The notes: generated from the letters alone by a model not told the origin. A stretch of DNA of 64,000 bases from Caribbeanibacter sp964518305 (GCA_964518305.1 CAZFDK010000005.1:39253-103252); one strand, 5' to 3'. Counted from the stretch's first letter, positions 43,393-52,566 are shown. A program made the numbers and translations.

Positions 43393-44289
43393 GTGACGGA
43401 CGCGTCCGAAGGTCCACGCCCCGGGCCGGGCTCGGTGGAGCGCGGCGAGGTAGACCTCCACCTCCACTCCACGGCCTCCGACGGCACCGAGACGCCGGCG
43501 GAGGTGGTGGAGCGGGCGGCCCGGCGAGGGCTCGCGGGGCTGTCCCTCACCGACCACGACACCGTGGACGGGCTCGGGGAGGCCGCCCGTGCCGCCCGGG
43601 AGCACGGCCTCCGCTTCCTGCCCGGCGCGGAGCTGTCTGCCAACGAACCCGGCTCCTCCATCCACATTCTGGCCTTCGGCTTCGACACCGGGCATCAGGG
43701 CTTCATGGACTTTCTGGAGGGATGGCGTGACGCTCGGGCGCGGAGGGCCGAGGAGATAGTGGTACGGCTCCGCGAGCAGGGACTGGACCTCACCATGGAG
43801 CACGTCCGGAAGCAGGCCGGCGGTGACATCCTGACCCGGGCCCACCTCGGCCGCGCGCTCGAGGCCGAGGGGTTGGTCCCCGACCAAAAGACGGCGTTCG
43901 CGCGGTATCTCTCGCGGGGGAGGCCGGCCTTCGTCGAGAAGCCCCCGCTGCGCCCGGAGGAGGTCTGCCGCCGCGTGCACGAGGCCGGCGGCGTGGCGCT
44001 CGTCGCGCACCCCGGGCGCGCCCACACCGTCGACGACATCCGTCGCTGGGTGGACGACGGAATCGACGGCGTGGAGGTGCTGCATCCCGCGAACGCTCCC
44101 GACGTGCGCCGGAGGATGGACGCCCTGGCCGAGGAGCTGGACCTGCTGCGGACCGGCGGGTCGGACTGGCATGGCCCCGAGGACCACAGGTCAGACCTGG
44201 GCACCGAGGGCGTTCCCGTGGAGTGGATGGACGAGATCGAGCGTCGCTGCGGGACCGATGGGGCGCACGCGGCGACGGCTTCGGGTTAG
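43393..44289 (+). CDS. PHP-domain phosphoesterase (RNase AM/TrpH-like)
   Basis: The 298-residue protein carries all PHP metal-binding motifs: DLHLHSTASDGT near residue 21, DHDTVDG, an HI(L)AFGF segment, LVAHPGR near 200 and GSDWHG near 260. The arrangement, with the ~110-residue helical insert, matches YciV/RNase AM, which removes nucleotides from 5' ends of small RNAs or hydrolyses nucleoside 3',5'-bisphosphates. The GTG start follows the small upstream gene by 13 bases. It is cytoplasmic. Confidence 0.85.
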   Translation: MTDASEGPRPGPGSVERGEVDLHLHSTASDGTETPAEVVERAARRGLAGLSLTDHDTVDGLGEAARAAREHGLRFLPGAELSANEPGSSIHILAFGFDTGHQGFMDFLEGWRDARARRAEEIVVRLREQGLDLTMEHVRKQAGGDILTRAHLGRALEAEGLVPDQKTAFARYLSRGRPAFVEKPPLRPEEVCRRVHEAGGVALVAHPGRAHTVDDIRRWVDDGIDGVEVLHPANAPDVRRRMDALAEELDLLRTGGSDWHGPEDHRSDLGTEGVPVEWMDEIERRCGTDGAHAATASG

Positions 44290-44349
44290 TAGGCGGAGGA
44301 CGCTGGCGAACGCGAGACCGACGACGAATCGAAGGAGACGGGACAGCAG

Positions 44350-45459
44350 ATGGAGATCGAGTCGGAGCACGAGATGATCATCGTCGGTGCGGGGCCGGCG
44401 GGCCTGTGCGCCGCCCTGTACGCGGGGCGGTCCGAGCTCGACACCCTGGTGCTGGACAAGGACATGCCCGGGGGACAGCTGCTCCTCACCGACACGGTGG
44501 ACGATTATCCCGGCCTGGAGGAGGTGGGCGGGATGGAGCTGGCCCGGATGATGACCGATCACGCCGAGAAGTTCGGCGTCGGCGTCACGCGCGGCGAGGT
44601 CACCAGCATCGAGCGCGACGAGGAGCGTCGCTTTCTGGTGCACACGGCCGACGACGAGACGTACCGGGCCCCGGTGGTGATCATGACGGCCGGCGGTAGC
44701 TACCGGACGCTCGGCGTGCCCGGCGAGGACGAGTACCGGGGGAATGGCGTGAGCTACTGCGCGATCTGCGATGGCGCCTTCTTCAAGGACGAGCACATCG
44801 CCGTTGTCGGCGGGGGGGACTCGGCCGTCGAGGAGGCTACCTTCCTGACCCGCTACGCGAGCAAGGTCACCGTGGTGCACCGCCGGGATCACTTCACCTC
44901 GCAGGCCGTACTGGAGGAGCGCCTGATGGAGAAGGTGGAGGAGGGCGAGGCGGAGATCGTCTGGAACCACGTCGTGGAGGAGATCGAGGGCGACGCCGAG
45001 TCCGGTGTCACCGGGCTCGCGCTCCGAAAGGTGAAGACCGACCCGGAGACCGGCGAGGTCGTCGAACTGGACGAAACGGGGGAACTTCCGGTGACCGGCG
45101 TGTTTATCTTCATCGGGTTCGTCCCCAATACCGGGATCGTGGGCGAGCACGCCGAGCACGACGACGCCGGATACATCATCACGGACAGCCACATGCGCAG
45201 TTCGACGCCCGGTCTCTTCGTGGCCGGCGACGTCCGGTCGCAGCTGGTGCGGCAGATCACCACCGCCGTGGGCGATGCCACGACGGCGGTCTTCGCCGCG
45301 GAGGAATATCTCCAGGAACTGCGCGAGGCAGAGGCCGAGGGGAAGCAGCCCCACTGGCCGCCCGCCGAAGACAGCCCCGAGTTCGAGGCCCAGGTCGAGG
45401 TCCGGAGCGGCGAAATGAGCCCCGAGGAGACGGGGAGAACGCCCGCAACGGCTTCCTGA
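44350..45459 (+). CDS. trxB: Thioredoxin reductase
   Basis: This 369-residue FAD/NADPH enzyme reduces thioredoxin. The FAD-binding GAGPAG is at residues 13-18, the redox motif CAIC at 137-140 and the NADPH-binding GGGDSA at 154-159. The late GDVRSQLVRQITTAVGDA motif is complete. A ~55-residue C-terminal extension rich in Glu and Pro goes beyond the usual length. The ATG at 44350 follows the PHP gene by 60 bases. Confidence 0.93.
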   Translation: MEIESEHEMIIVGAGPAGLCAALYAGRSELDTLVLDKDMPGGQLLLTDTVDDYPGLEEVGGMELARMMTDHAEKFGVGVTRGEVTSIERDEERRFLVHTADDETYRAPVVIMTAGGSYRTLGVPGEDEYRGNGVSYCAICDGAFFKDEHIAVVGGGDSAVEEATFLTRYASKVTVVHRRDHFTSQAVLEERLMEKVEEGEAEIVWNHVVEEIEGDAESGVTGLALRKVKTDPETGEVVELDETGELPVTGVFIFIGFVPNTGIVGEHAEHDDAGYIITDSHMRSSTPGLFVAGDVRSQLVRQITTAVGDATTAVFAAEEYLQELREAEAEGKQPHWPPAEDSPEFEAQVEVRSGEMSPEETGRTPATAS

Positions 45460-45541
45460 CGCGGCTCGTCTCCGGTTGAGGCGCGGGCGATCGGGCTCTA
45501 CGATCGGCACGAACACGCATTCAGCATGGACGGGATCCGCC

Positions 45542-45919
45542 ATGAGTGAAGCCCAGGTAGCAGAGCGAGAGACCGACAGCTCCCGGTGCGATATCGAGCT
45601 CAGCGAGCAGGCTGCCGAGAAAGTGCGAAAGTTCCTCACGGAAGAGGACCTCACCGACGAGGTGGCGGGACTGCGCGTGAGCGTGGTGCCGGGCGGCTGC
45701 TCCGGCTTCGAATACGGTCTCAATATCGAGGAGTCCGCCGAGGAGGACGACCTGGTCGTGGAGCGGCGGGGGATCACCCTCTTCGTGGACCCGTTCAGCG
45801 CCCAGTATCTGGAGGGCACGACCATCGGCTGGAAGAGCAGCTTCCAGGCCTCCGGCTTCACCTTCGAGAACCCGAATGCCACGGGGAGCTGCGGCTGCGG
45901 CTCCTCGTTCAAGGTCTGA
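45542..45919 (+). CDS. A-type iron-sulfur carrier (IscA/ErpA family)
   Basis: The 125-residue protein ends its fold with the three cluster cysteines: C53 in PGGCSGFEYG, and C117 and C119 in GSCGCGSSF. It hands Fe-S clusters to target enzymes. The N-terminal ~17 residues are extra. A strong rho-independent terminator follows at 45969. The cytochrome and hydrogenase genes would be major Fe-S users but are not adjacent, so it is probably the general carrier of the cell. Confidence 0.92.
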   Translation: MSEAQVAERETDSSRCDIELSEQAAEKVRKFLTEEDLTDEVAGLRVSVVPGGCSGFEYGLNIEESAEEDDLVVERRGITLFVDPFSAQYLEGTTIGWKSSFQASGFTFENPNATGSCGCGSSFKV

Positions 45920-45968
45920 GCTGCCGCCTCCGGGAGCCGCGGGGGCGTAGTGACACCGGTGGAGGAAA

Positions 45969-45995
45969 GGGTCCGCGTCTGAGCGGGCCCTTTTT
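45969..45995 (+). terminator. Rho-independent terminator after the IscA/ErpA gene
   Basis: An 8-bp stem (GGGTCCGC with GCGGGCCC, one G-U pair), a 6-base loop at 45977-45982 and five Ts directly after, then more Ts, make this the clearest intrinsic terminator in the window. Confidence 0.9.
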
Positions 45996-46090
45996 CTGTT
46001 TTCTGAAGACGGCCGGGATCGATTCGAGATCGATCCGATGACGGCCGGAATCGAGTGCAACGAGCGGTCGAGGAGCGCGAGGTGGGGCCA

Positions 46091-46762
46091 ATGGGCGCCG
46101 AGAAACTCGAGATCCGCGGGCTCACGGTGGGGCCGATGGAGTCGAACTGCTACTTGCTACGGCTCAAGGGGGACCCGGGCCCTGAGAGCGGCCGTGCCCT
46201 GGTGGTCGACCCGGGGCACGACGACCCCCGGATCCGACGCACCCTGGAGGAGTGGGGGGGCGACCTGGCGGCCATCCTCCTCACCCACGCTCACATGGAC
46301 CACGTCGCCGGGCTCCCGGCGCTCCACGAGCAGACCGGCGCGCCGATCTACCTCCACCCCGACGACCGGGACCTGTACGATCGGGCGCCGGACCAGGCGG
46401 CCAGCTTCGGCCTGCGGGTCCCGCCGCTCCCCGACCCCGATCATGCCTTCGGTGACGGGCAGCAGCTGGAGCTGGCGGGCATCGAGTTCCAGGTGCGCCA
46501 CACCCCGGGGCACTCCCCCGGTGGGGTCACGCTGTGCACGGACGGGGGCGCCTTCGTGGGGGACTGCGTCTTCTCGGGCTCGATCGGCCGCACGGACCTC
46601 CCGGGCGGGGACGGCGAGACCCTGATCCGTTCCATCCAGGAGCAGATCCTCACCCTGCCCTCCGACACCGCACTCTACCCGGGCCATGGCCCCAAAACCA
46701 CCGTGGAGAAGGAGGCGAGCTCGAATCCCTTCCTCACCGGAGCGTTCGGGAACGCGGGATGA
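46091..46762 (+). CDS. MBL-fold metallo-hydrolase (GloB-like)
   Basis: The 223-residue protein has the metal motif THAHMDH (H66, H68, D70, H71), a later HTPGHSPG histidine, GDCVFSGSIGRTDLPGGD and the final PGHGPKT. This is the glyoxalase II-like subgroup of small MBL hydrolases; the substrate (thioester or persulfide) is unclear. I chose ATG 46091 because GAGGTGG precedes it. It overlaps the next small gene by 4 bases. Confidence 0.88.
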   Translation: MGAEKLEIRGLTVGPMESNCYLLRLKGDPGPESGRALVVDPGHDDPRIRRTLEEWGGDLAAILLTHAHMDHVAGLPALHEQTGAPIYLHPDDRDLYDRAPDQAASFGLRVPPLPDPDHAFGDGQQLELAGIEFQVRHTPGHSPGGVTLCTDGGAFVGDCVFSGSIGRTDLPGGDGETLIRSIQEQILTLPSDTALYPGHGPKTTVEKEASSNPFLTGAFGNAG

Positions 46763-46965
46763 GCGCGGCGAGCGGGAGTGGGAAAGCGGGCGCAGCGGCC
46801 CGGAGGCTACTCGCCGAGGCCGGTGGCGGCGCCGACGACGGTGGGGAGGATACCGAGCCGTGCCTTCGCTGCGGCGTCCCGCTGCCGGTGCGCCTCATGG
46901 GGTGCAAGGGCGGCCACTGTCCCAACTGCGGGCACCCGTATCCGCACGGCGACTGCTCGGACTGA
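46759..46965 (+). CDS. Small zinc-ribbon protein
   Basis: This 68-residue protein has a ~30-residue flexible N-terminus and then CLRC (C35, C38) and CPNC (C54, C57) pairs, a zinc-ribbon arrangement, with two further Cys (C49, C66). It starts within the stop of the MBL gene (ATGA) and is followed closely by the DHH gene. No family name is known to me for it. A nucleic-acid or protein-binding role would be usual for ribbons of this size. Confidence 0.7.
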   Translation: MSAASGSGKAGAAARRLLAEAGGGADDGGEDTEPCLRCGVPLPVRLMGCKGGHCPNCGHPYPHGDCSD

Positions 46966-46978
46966 GCCCGGACTCGAG

Positions 46979-48106
46979 ATGAACGAACGGGACGACGTGC
47001 AGCCGACCGGCGAGCGACCGGGCCAGCCTGTCGGGGGAGGCGGCGCCAGCGCTCCGGACGGACACGCGGTGGAGGCGAGCGTCCGGCTGTCGCAGATGGT
47101 CGGCACCGTGGAGGACGCCGACCGCGTGCTGGTCCTGACCCACGACAATCCGGACCCCGACGCCATCGCCTCGTCCGCGGCCCTGGCCCGGCTCCTGGAG
47201 GAGGAGGCGGGGGTGGAGACGACCCTGGCCTTCGGCGGCATCGTGGGACGGGCCGAGAACCGCGCGCTCATCGACGAGATGGGGGTCCGCTTCGACCGGG
47301 TTCGTCCCGCGGAGCTGCCCACGAGCCTCCCCATCGCACTCGTCGACACTCAGCCGCGCACGGGCAACAACTCCCTCCCGGAAGGGAGGATCGTGAGCAT
47401 CGTGCTGGACCACCATCCGGTCCGGCCCGAGACCACGGCCTGCAGCTACGCCGACGTCCGCCCGGAGTACGGCGCGAGCTGCTCCATCCTGGTCGAGTAC
47501 CTCCGGGCAGCCGGGATCCAGCCGGGACGTCGGCTGGCGACCGCGCTGTTCTACGGGATCCAGAGCGAGACGCAGGACCTGGGGCGCGAGGCGGCCCCCG
47601 CGGACGTGGACGCCAGCATGTACCTCTACACCCGCTCCGATCCCGGGGGCGTGGCCCGCATCCGCCACGCCCGGGTGCCCGCCAGCTACTTCAGCTACAT
47701 TCACGACGCTCTCGAGGAGGCTCGCCGCGTCGAAGGCGTGGTCTGTGTGCCCGCGGGCCAGATGGATTACCCGGACATGGTGGCGGAGCTGGCCGACCTC
47801 TTCATGCGCGTGGAGGGCGTACGCTGGACACTCGCGGCCGGACGCTATGACGACGACCTCCTGCTGTCGGCCCGCAGCTACGAGCCCACGACGCACGCCG
47901 GGAACGTGATCCAGGCGGTGATCGGGGACAGGGGCTCCGCCGGAGGGCACGGGGCGCTGGCCGGTGCCCAGGTGCCCGTCGGGAAGCTGAGCGAAGAGGA
48001 GGTGGACGACGTGCAGCGCTCCCTCTTCGAGGATTTCCTGGATGCGCTGGGAGTCGCTCCGGACGCCCTCGAGCCCGTGATCCCCGCGGGAGAAGAGCGA
48101 GGGTGA
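46979..48106 (+). CDS. DHH/DHHA1-family phosphoesterase
   Basis: The 375-residue protein has DHH motifs DNPDPDAIASSAALA (~58), DTQPRTG, the signature LDHHPVRP (~145), and a C-terminal DHHA1-like segment with GGHGALAGA. It belongs with NrnA-like nanoRNase/oligonucleotide or pAp phosphatases. A middle Ser/Arg/Glu stretch is longer than in NrnA. The window has a second DHH gene at 51377 that fits NrnA better, so this paralogue may have a different substrate. The first ~40 residues are low-complexity. Confidence 0.85.
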   Translation: MNERDDVQPTGERPGQPVGGGGASAPDGHAVEASVRLSQMVGTVEDADRVLVLTHDNPDPDAIASSAALARLLEEEAGVETTLAFGGIVGRAENRALIDEMGVRFDRVRPAELPTSLPIALVDTQPRTGNNSLPEGRIVSIVLDHHPVRPETTACSYADVRPEYGASCSILVEYLRAAGIQPGRRLATALFYGIQSETQDLGREAAPADVDASMYLYTRSDPGGVARIRHARVPASYFSYIHDALEEARRVEGVVCVPAGQMDYPDMVAELADLFMRVEGVRWTLAAGRYDDDLLLSARSYEPTTHAGNVIQAVIGDRGSAGGHGALAGAQVPVGKLSEEEVDDVQRSLFEDFLDALGVAPDALEPVIPAGEERG

Positions 48107-48717
48107 TCCGGGTCGGGCTCACCGGTACTCTCGGGGCCGGGAAGAGCACGGTGGCGGCGATGTTCGAGGAGTGGGGCGCGCGGCGTATCGACACCGACCG
48201 CCTCGCCCGGGAGGCCGTGGCGCCGGGCCAGCCGGCGCTGAAGGAGATCCGCGACCGGTGGGGGGCGGCCGTGGCCGACGACGAGGGCGGACTGGACCGT
48301 GACGCCCTGCGGCAGATCGTCAGCCGGGATCCGGCCGCCCGGCGGGAGCTGGAGAAGCTGCTCCACCCGGAGATCCGGCGACTCATGGAGCGGGAGCTGC
48401 GGGAAGCCGAGCAGGACGGGGTCGACGTGGCCGTGGTGGAAGTTCCGCTCCTGTTCGAGAACGATCTCGCGGACCGCTTCGACGTCACGGTCGCGGTGGA
48501 CGCCCCCAGGGCCCGGCGTCTCGAGCGGGTACGGGAGGAGCGCGACATGCCGCAGGCGCATTTCGCGTCCATGGAGAGCGCGCAGTGGTCCGGCGGGAAC
48601 AAGGTGGCGGCGGCCGATCTGGCCATCGAGAACGACGGCAGCGTGGAGGAGCTGGAGGAGAAGGCGCGCAGGGTGTGGGAGCGGCTCCCGGAGGCGGCGG
48701 GGAGAGTCGGCGGGTGA
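48103..48717 (+). CDS. coaE: Dephospho-CoA kinase
   Basis: This 204-residue enzyme makes the last step of CoA synthesis, phosphorylating the ribose 3'-OH of dephospho-CoA. P-loop GTLGAGKST is at 8-16, DTDRLAREAV follows at ~30, and LLHPEIRR and VEVPLLFEN are the family signature. The start is GTG 48103, overlapping the previous stop. Confidence 0.93.
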   Translation: MIRVGLTGTLGAGKSTVAAMFEEWGARRIDTDRLAREAVAPGQPALKEIRDRWGAAVADDEGGLDRDALRQIVSRDPAARRELEKLLHPEIRRLMERELREAEQDGVDVAVVEVPLLFENDLADRFDVTVAVDAPRARRLERVREERDMPQAHFASMESAQWSGGNKVAAADLAIENDGSVEELEEKARRVWERLPEAAGRVGG

Positions 48718-49376
48718 GCCGCGACGCCCGGTGGGACGTGGATCTTCACGCCCACACCGACCGCTCTCCGGACTGCCTGACGGCTCCCGGGGACCTTGTG
48801 AGCCGGGCCCGTGAGGTGGGGCTCGACCGGATCGCCGTCACCGACCACGATCGGATCGAGGGGGCCTTCGCCGCCCGCGACATCGATCCGGAGCTCGTGA
48901 TCGTCGGTGAGGAGCTCCGGACCGCCGACGGCCCGGAGCTCATCGGCCTCTTCCTCGAGGAGCACATCTCGCCCGGTCTCTCCTTCCGGCAGACGGCGGA
49001 CGCCATCCGTGAGCAGGGGGGTGTGACCTACCTCCCTCATCCCTTCGACCCGCTTCGCGGCACCACCGGGTCCTTCCTCGAGAGCCGCGTGGGGTGCGTC
49101 GACCTGGTGGAGGGCTTCAACGCCCGGACCCACGACGAGCAGGCGCAACGGCGCGCCGAGCAGTGGGCCGAGGAGGAGGGGCTTCCCCTGGGGGCCGGGA
49201 GCGACGCCCACCTGCTGCGGGCCGTGGGGCGCGGGCGGCTGCGTCTCCCTCCCTTCGAGGGGGCCCGGGAGTTTCTGGAGTCGGCCCGGCAGGGCGAAAT
49301 CCGGGGGCGAGAGTCCAGCCGGCTCGTACACCTGGGATCGACGCTGGCCAGGCTGGTCGGCCGGTTCGCGGGCTGA
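48714..49376 (+). CDS. PHP-domain metal-dependent phosphoesterase
   Basis: The 220-residue protein has DLHAHTDRSPD at residue ~9, VTDHDRIEG, a YLPHPFDP motif and GSDAHLL near the end: the four PHP motifs without the insert seen in the gene at 43393. The substrate is unknown. The start GTG 48714 overlaps coaE. A longer upstream reading would lie inside coaE and is rejected. Confidence 0.85.
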   Translation: MSRDARWDVDLHAHTDRSPDCLTAPGDLVSRAREVGLDRIAVTDHDRIEGAFAARDIDPELVIVGEELRTADGPELIGLFLEEHISPGLSFRQTADAIREQGGVTYLPHPFDPLRGTTGSFLESRVGCVDLVEGFNARTHDEQAQRRAEQWAEEEGLPLGAGSDAHLLRAVGRGRLRLPPFEGAREFLESARQGEIRGRESSRLVHLGSTLARLVGRFAG

Positions 49377-49410
49377 TCGGGAAGGTCCTGCCGCGCCCGA
49401 ACAGGGTTCC

Positions 49411-49439
49411 TTGACGGTGTCGGAACCCGGACGTACCCT
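49411..49439 (+). promoter_or_regulatory. Putative sigma-70 promoter of the NSS symporter operon
   Basis: TTGACG at 49411-49416 and TACCCT at 49434-49439 are 17 bases apart. The leader to the start at 49577 is about 130 bases and holds a CCTCC/GGAGG hairpin (around 49490-49500) that could compete with the ribosome site. Confidence 0.4.
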
Positions 49440-49564
49440 GCACCGTTCGCTGGTGAGGGGTCGGCCGTGCACGGCACTTCGCGCGCCCTCCTCCCGGAGG
49501 AAACAGGGTCTGGACGAACGTACTCCCTCCCCGGCCATCGGGTCGCGGGGTCCCGAACACAGTG

Positions 49565-49571
49565 AGGAGGA
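49565..49571 (+). promoter_or_regulatory. Strong ribosome binding site deciding a TTG start
   Basis: AGGAGGA is a near-perfect anti-16S match. It ends 5 bases before TTG 49577. The alternative GTG at 49562 overlaps this site itself and cannot use it. Confidence 0.75.
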
Positions 49572-49576
49572 GACGC

Positions 49577-51133
49577 TTGAGCTCCGACACCCACTCACAG
49601 GAGCATTGGGCGACACGTATCGGTCTGATCCTGGCGATGGCCGGGAACGCGGTCGGCCTGGGGAACTTCCTCCGATTCCCGGTCCAGGCCGCCCAGAACG
49701 GCGGCGGGACCTTCATGATCCCGTACTTCGTCTCCTTCCTCCTCCTGGGCATCCCCCTGATGTGGATCGAGTGGACGATCGGCCGCTACGGGGGCACGCA
49801 GGGGCACGGCAGCCTGCCCGGCATGTTCGACGCGCTGGTGGATCGCGAGAAGCCGTGGGCGAAGTACCTGGGGGTCCTGGGACTGATCATACCCCTGATC
49901 ATCTTCATCTACTACACGTACGTGGTCTCGTGGATGCTGGGGTTCAGCTTCTTCAGCATCACCGGTGATTACTTCGGGTTCGCCGACATCGGCCAGATGC
50001 GGGACTTCCTGTACAACTTCCAGAACATCTTCGAGGCCTCGCCGGCCCTCGGGGGCGTTCCCGCGCTGGCGCTCATCTTCTTCCTCATCACCCTGGGCTT
50101 CCTGGGCTGGGTGCTGGCCAAGGGCATCAGCGGCGGGATCGAGAAGCTGGCGCTCATCGGCGTCCCGATGCTCTTCCTGTTCGCCATCGTGCTGGTGGTT
50201 CGCGTGGTCACGCTGCCGGAGGGGGCCGCCACGCCGTCCCAGGGCCTGAACTTCATCTGGGACCCGGACTGGGGCGCGCTCTCGCAGCCGGCGGTCTGGC
50301 TGGCTGCGGCGGGGCAGGTGTTCTTCACGCTGTCCCTGGGCGCGGGACACGTGCACGCCTACGCGTCGTACCTGGACGCCAAGGACGACATCACGCTCAC
50401 GGGGCTGTCGACGGCGGCCACCAACGAGTTCGCCGAGATCGTCCTGGGGGGGACCATCGCCATCACGGCGGCCGTGGTGTTCTTCGGCGTGCAGGGCGCG
50501 GTGGGCATCGCTGAGGGGGGCACCTACGACCTGGGCATCGTGGGCATGGCCGTGGTCTTCCAGGGGCTCCCGGGACCGGAGATCTGGGGCCGGCTGTTCG
50601 GGTTCTTCTGGTTCTTCCTGCTCTTCGTCGGGGGCGTGACGTCGTGCGTGGCGCTCGCGACTCCCTCCATGGCGTTCCTGCAGGAGGAGTTCGACTGGCC
50701 CCGCAAGAAGGCCTCGTACTCGATCATGGCGGTGGCCTTCACGCTGGGCCTGACCCACGTGATCTTCTACCAGAACGGCTTCATGAACGAGTGGGACTAC
50801 TGGGCCGGCACCTTCGGCCTGGTGGCCCTGGCCACGATCGAGGTCTTCATCTTCGTCTACATCTTCGGCCTGGACCGGGGCTGGGAATGGATGCACAGGG
50901 GCGCCGATCTCCAGGTCCTGGAGATCTACAAGCCGGTGATGAAGTACGTGACGCCGGCCTTCCTGGCGATCATCATGGTCTGGTGGGGCGGCACGCAGGC
51001 CGTCGACGTGCTGCTGATGCGGGACGTGGCGGACCCGGCGAACCTGCCCTATCGGTGGGCGAGCCGGATCATGATCGTGGGCATCGCGGCCGGGGCGTGC
51101 TACATGATCAAGAAGGCCTGGGACCGGCGGTAG
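49577..51133 (+). CDS. NSS-family sodium-dependent amino acid symporter
   Basis: The 518-residue protein (TTG start) has the LeuT-fold opening GNAVGLGNFLRFP at 23-35 followed by NGGGTFMIPY, the unwound helix 1 that binds Na+ and substrate. About 11-12 membrane helices follow. Bacterial NSS relatives import methionine, alanine, tyrosine or leucine. A MetS-like small subunit gene lies 92 bases downstream, which favours the MetP-type subgroup for methionine or alanine. Conditions of Na+ coupling are inferred from the family. Confidence 0.9.
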   Translation: MSSDTHSQEHWATRIGLILAMAGNAVGLGNFLRFPVQAAQNGGGTFMIPYFVSFLLLGIPLMWIEWTIGRYGGTQGHGSLPGMFDALVDREKPWAKYLGVLGLIIPLIIFIYYTYVVSWMLGFSFFSITGDYFGFADIGQMRDFLYNFQNIFEASPALGGVPALALIFFLITLGFLGWVLAKGISGGIEKLALIGVPMLFLFAIVLVVRVVTLPEGAATPSQGLNFIWDPDWGALSQPAVWLAAAGQVFFTLSLGAGHVHAYASYLDAKDDITLTGLSTAATNEFAEIVLGGTIAITAAVVFFGVQGAVGIAEGGTYDLGIVGMAVVFQGLPGPEIWGRLFGFFWFFLLFVGGVTSCVALATPSMAFLQEEFDWPRKKASYSIMAVAFTLGLTHVIFYQNGFMNEWDYWAGTFGLVALATIEVFIFVYIFGLDRGWEWMHRGADLQVLEIYKPVMKYVTPAFLAIIMVWWGGTQAVDVLLMRDVADPANLPYRWASRIMIVGIAAGACYMIKKAWDRR

Positions 51134-51225
51134 CAGGAACAGGCCGGACGAGCGCCGCGGGAGGTTCGCGGCCGAGACGGACGTGGACGCGCAACGAGAC
51201 TGACGGGAGAGGACGGGAGGAGACC

Positions 51226-51384
51226 ATGGACGAGCCTTCGCTGACCCCCTTCGCGATGACCTTCATGCTCGTGAGCATGGTCTCCGTCACCGTCCTCATG
51301 GTGTACTGCTTCTGGCGGATCCTGCGGGGCGGTGATGTGGCCTACGACAGGGCAGACGGGGAGGAGCCGAGATCTGGTGACTGA
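51226..51384 (+). CDS. MetS-like small subunit of NSS transporter
   Basis: The 52-residue protein has one membrane helix (~9-31) followed by FWRILRGG, and an acidic tail. This matches the methionine/alanine-import NSS small subunit family that occurs beside MetP-type symporters. GGGAGGAG precedes the ATG at 51226. Its last 8 bases overlap the next gene. Confidence 0.65.
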   Translation: MDEPSLTPFAMTFMLVSMVSVTVLMVYCFWRILRGGDVAYDRADGEEPRSGD

Positions 51385-52378
51385 CGCGCGTGCCCGGCTC
51401 GCCGAGATCCGGGAACTCCTCCTCTCTTCCTCCGAGGTCGTACTCTCCACACATCGGAATCCGGACGGAGACGGGGCCGGCAGCGAGGCGGCCCTGGCCC
51501 ACTGGCTCCGACGTCACGGCGTCGGCGCCCAGATCGTCAACGCCAGCCGCATTCCGGACAACTTCAGCTTCCTGCTTCCCGACGGCGTTCCGGTCCCGGA
51601 CCCGTGGACTGAGGGGCGCCGGGCGATCGAGAGCGCCGACCTGGCGGTGGTCCTGGACACGTCGGAGCGCACCCGGCTCGGCGACCTGTGGGACCACCTG
51701 CGGCGCAAGCGCATGGTGGTGATCGACCACCATCCCCCGGACCCGGAGGCCATCGGCGACGTGGCGGTCCGGGACCCGAGCGCCTGCGCCACGGGCGAAC
51801 TGATCTACGACCTGATCACCCTGGAGGACGGCGAGCTGGAGCTGGCCGAGGCGCGGCCCCTGTACGTGGCCCTTGTCAGCGACACGGGGTCGTTCCGGTT
51901 CTCGAACACGACGCCCCGAACGCACGAGATCGCGGCCCGGCTGCTGGAGTGCGGCGTCGACCCCACGGAGATGTACCGGCGGCTCTTCGGGCGCATGACG
52001 ATGTCGCGGGTCGAGCTCCTGCAGCGCGCGCTCGGCACCCTTCAGAGGGACCCGGAGCTCCCGGTGGCGTGGATTGTCATCACCCAGGAGGACATGCGGG
52101 AGGCGGGGGCTGACACCGAGGACCGCGAGGGGCTGGTGGAGTACGCCCGTCGCCTCGAGGGGGTGGAGGTTGCCATGCTCTTCCGCGAGCTCCCGGACGG
52201 GCGCACCAAGGTCTCCTTCCGCTCCAACGGCGACACCGATGTCTCGAAGCTGGCCAAGGTCTTCCAGGGCGGCGGACACGACAAGGCGGCCGGCGCCCTG
52301 CTGGATCTTCCCATGAACGAGGCCCTGGACGCCGTTCTCGCCGAAGTGCGCGCGGTGGTGGGCTCGGACACCCTGTGA
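51377..52378 (+). CDS. nrnA: Bifunctional oligoribonuclease/pAp phosphatase NrnA-like
   Basis: The 333-residue DHH/DHHA1 enzyme has STHRNPDGDGAGSEAALA (~25), DTSERTRLG, the signature IDHHPPDP (~115), a conserved SACATGELIY and the DHHA1 motif GGGHDKAAGA (~305). NrnA degrades 2-5 nt RNAs and dephosphorylates 3'-phosphoadenosine 5'-phosphate. The GTG start at 51377 overlaps the previous small gene. Confidence 0.88.
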   Translation: MTDARARLAEIRELLLSSSEVVLSTHRNPDGDGAGSEAALAHWLRRHGVGAQIVNASRIPDNFSFLLPDGVPVPDPWTEGRRAIESADLAVVLDTSERTRLGDLWDHLRRKRMVVIDHHPPDPEAIGDVAVRDPSACATGELIYDLITLEDGELELAEARPLYVALVSDTGSFRFSNTTPRTHEIAARLLECGVDPTEMYRRLFGRMTMSRVELLQRALGTLQRDPELPVAWIVITQEDMREAGADTEDREGLVEYARRLEGVEVAMLFRELPDGRTKVSFRSNGDTDVSKLAKVFQGGGHDKAAGALLDLPMNEALDAVLAEVRAVVGSDTL

Positions 52379-52431
52379 GGGCGCTGGGGCCCCGCTCCCT
52401 CCGCTGACGGACGTGTCTCTCGCTGCGGATC

Positions 52432-52463
52432 TTGAATCGTCCCGGTGATTCGGCGTATCTTTG
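52432..52463 (+). promoter_or_regulatory. FCB-type promoter: TTG and TATCTTTG
   Basis: TATCTTTG at 52456-52463 fits the Bacteroidota-type -7 consensus TAnnTTTG exactly, and TTG (52432-52434) sits 21 bases upstream, near the usual 19-20. It precedes the gene at 52567 by ~100 bases. Confidence 0.5.
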
Positions 52464-52566
52464 GTCGTCCCCACCCATGTTCCGCACGGCTTGAATGCCG
52501 CCCGTCCGGCGGAGTGGTGTTCCCACAACGAGAGCGACAGGCGTCAACACGGGCGAGGTGCACCAC

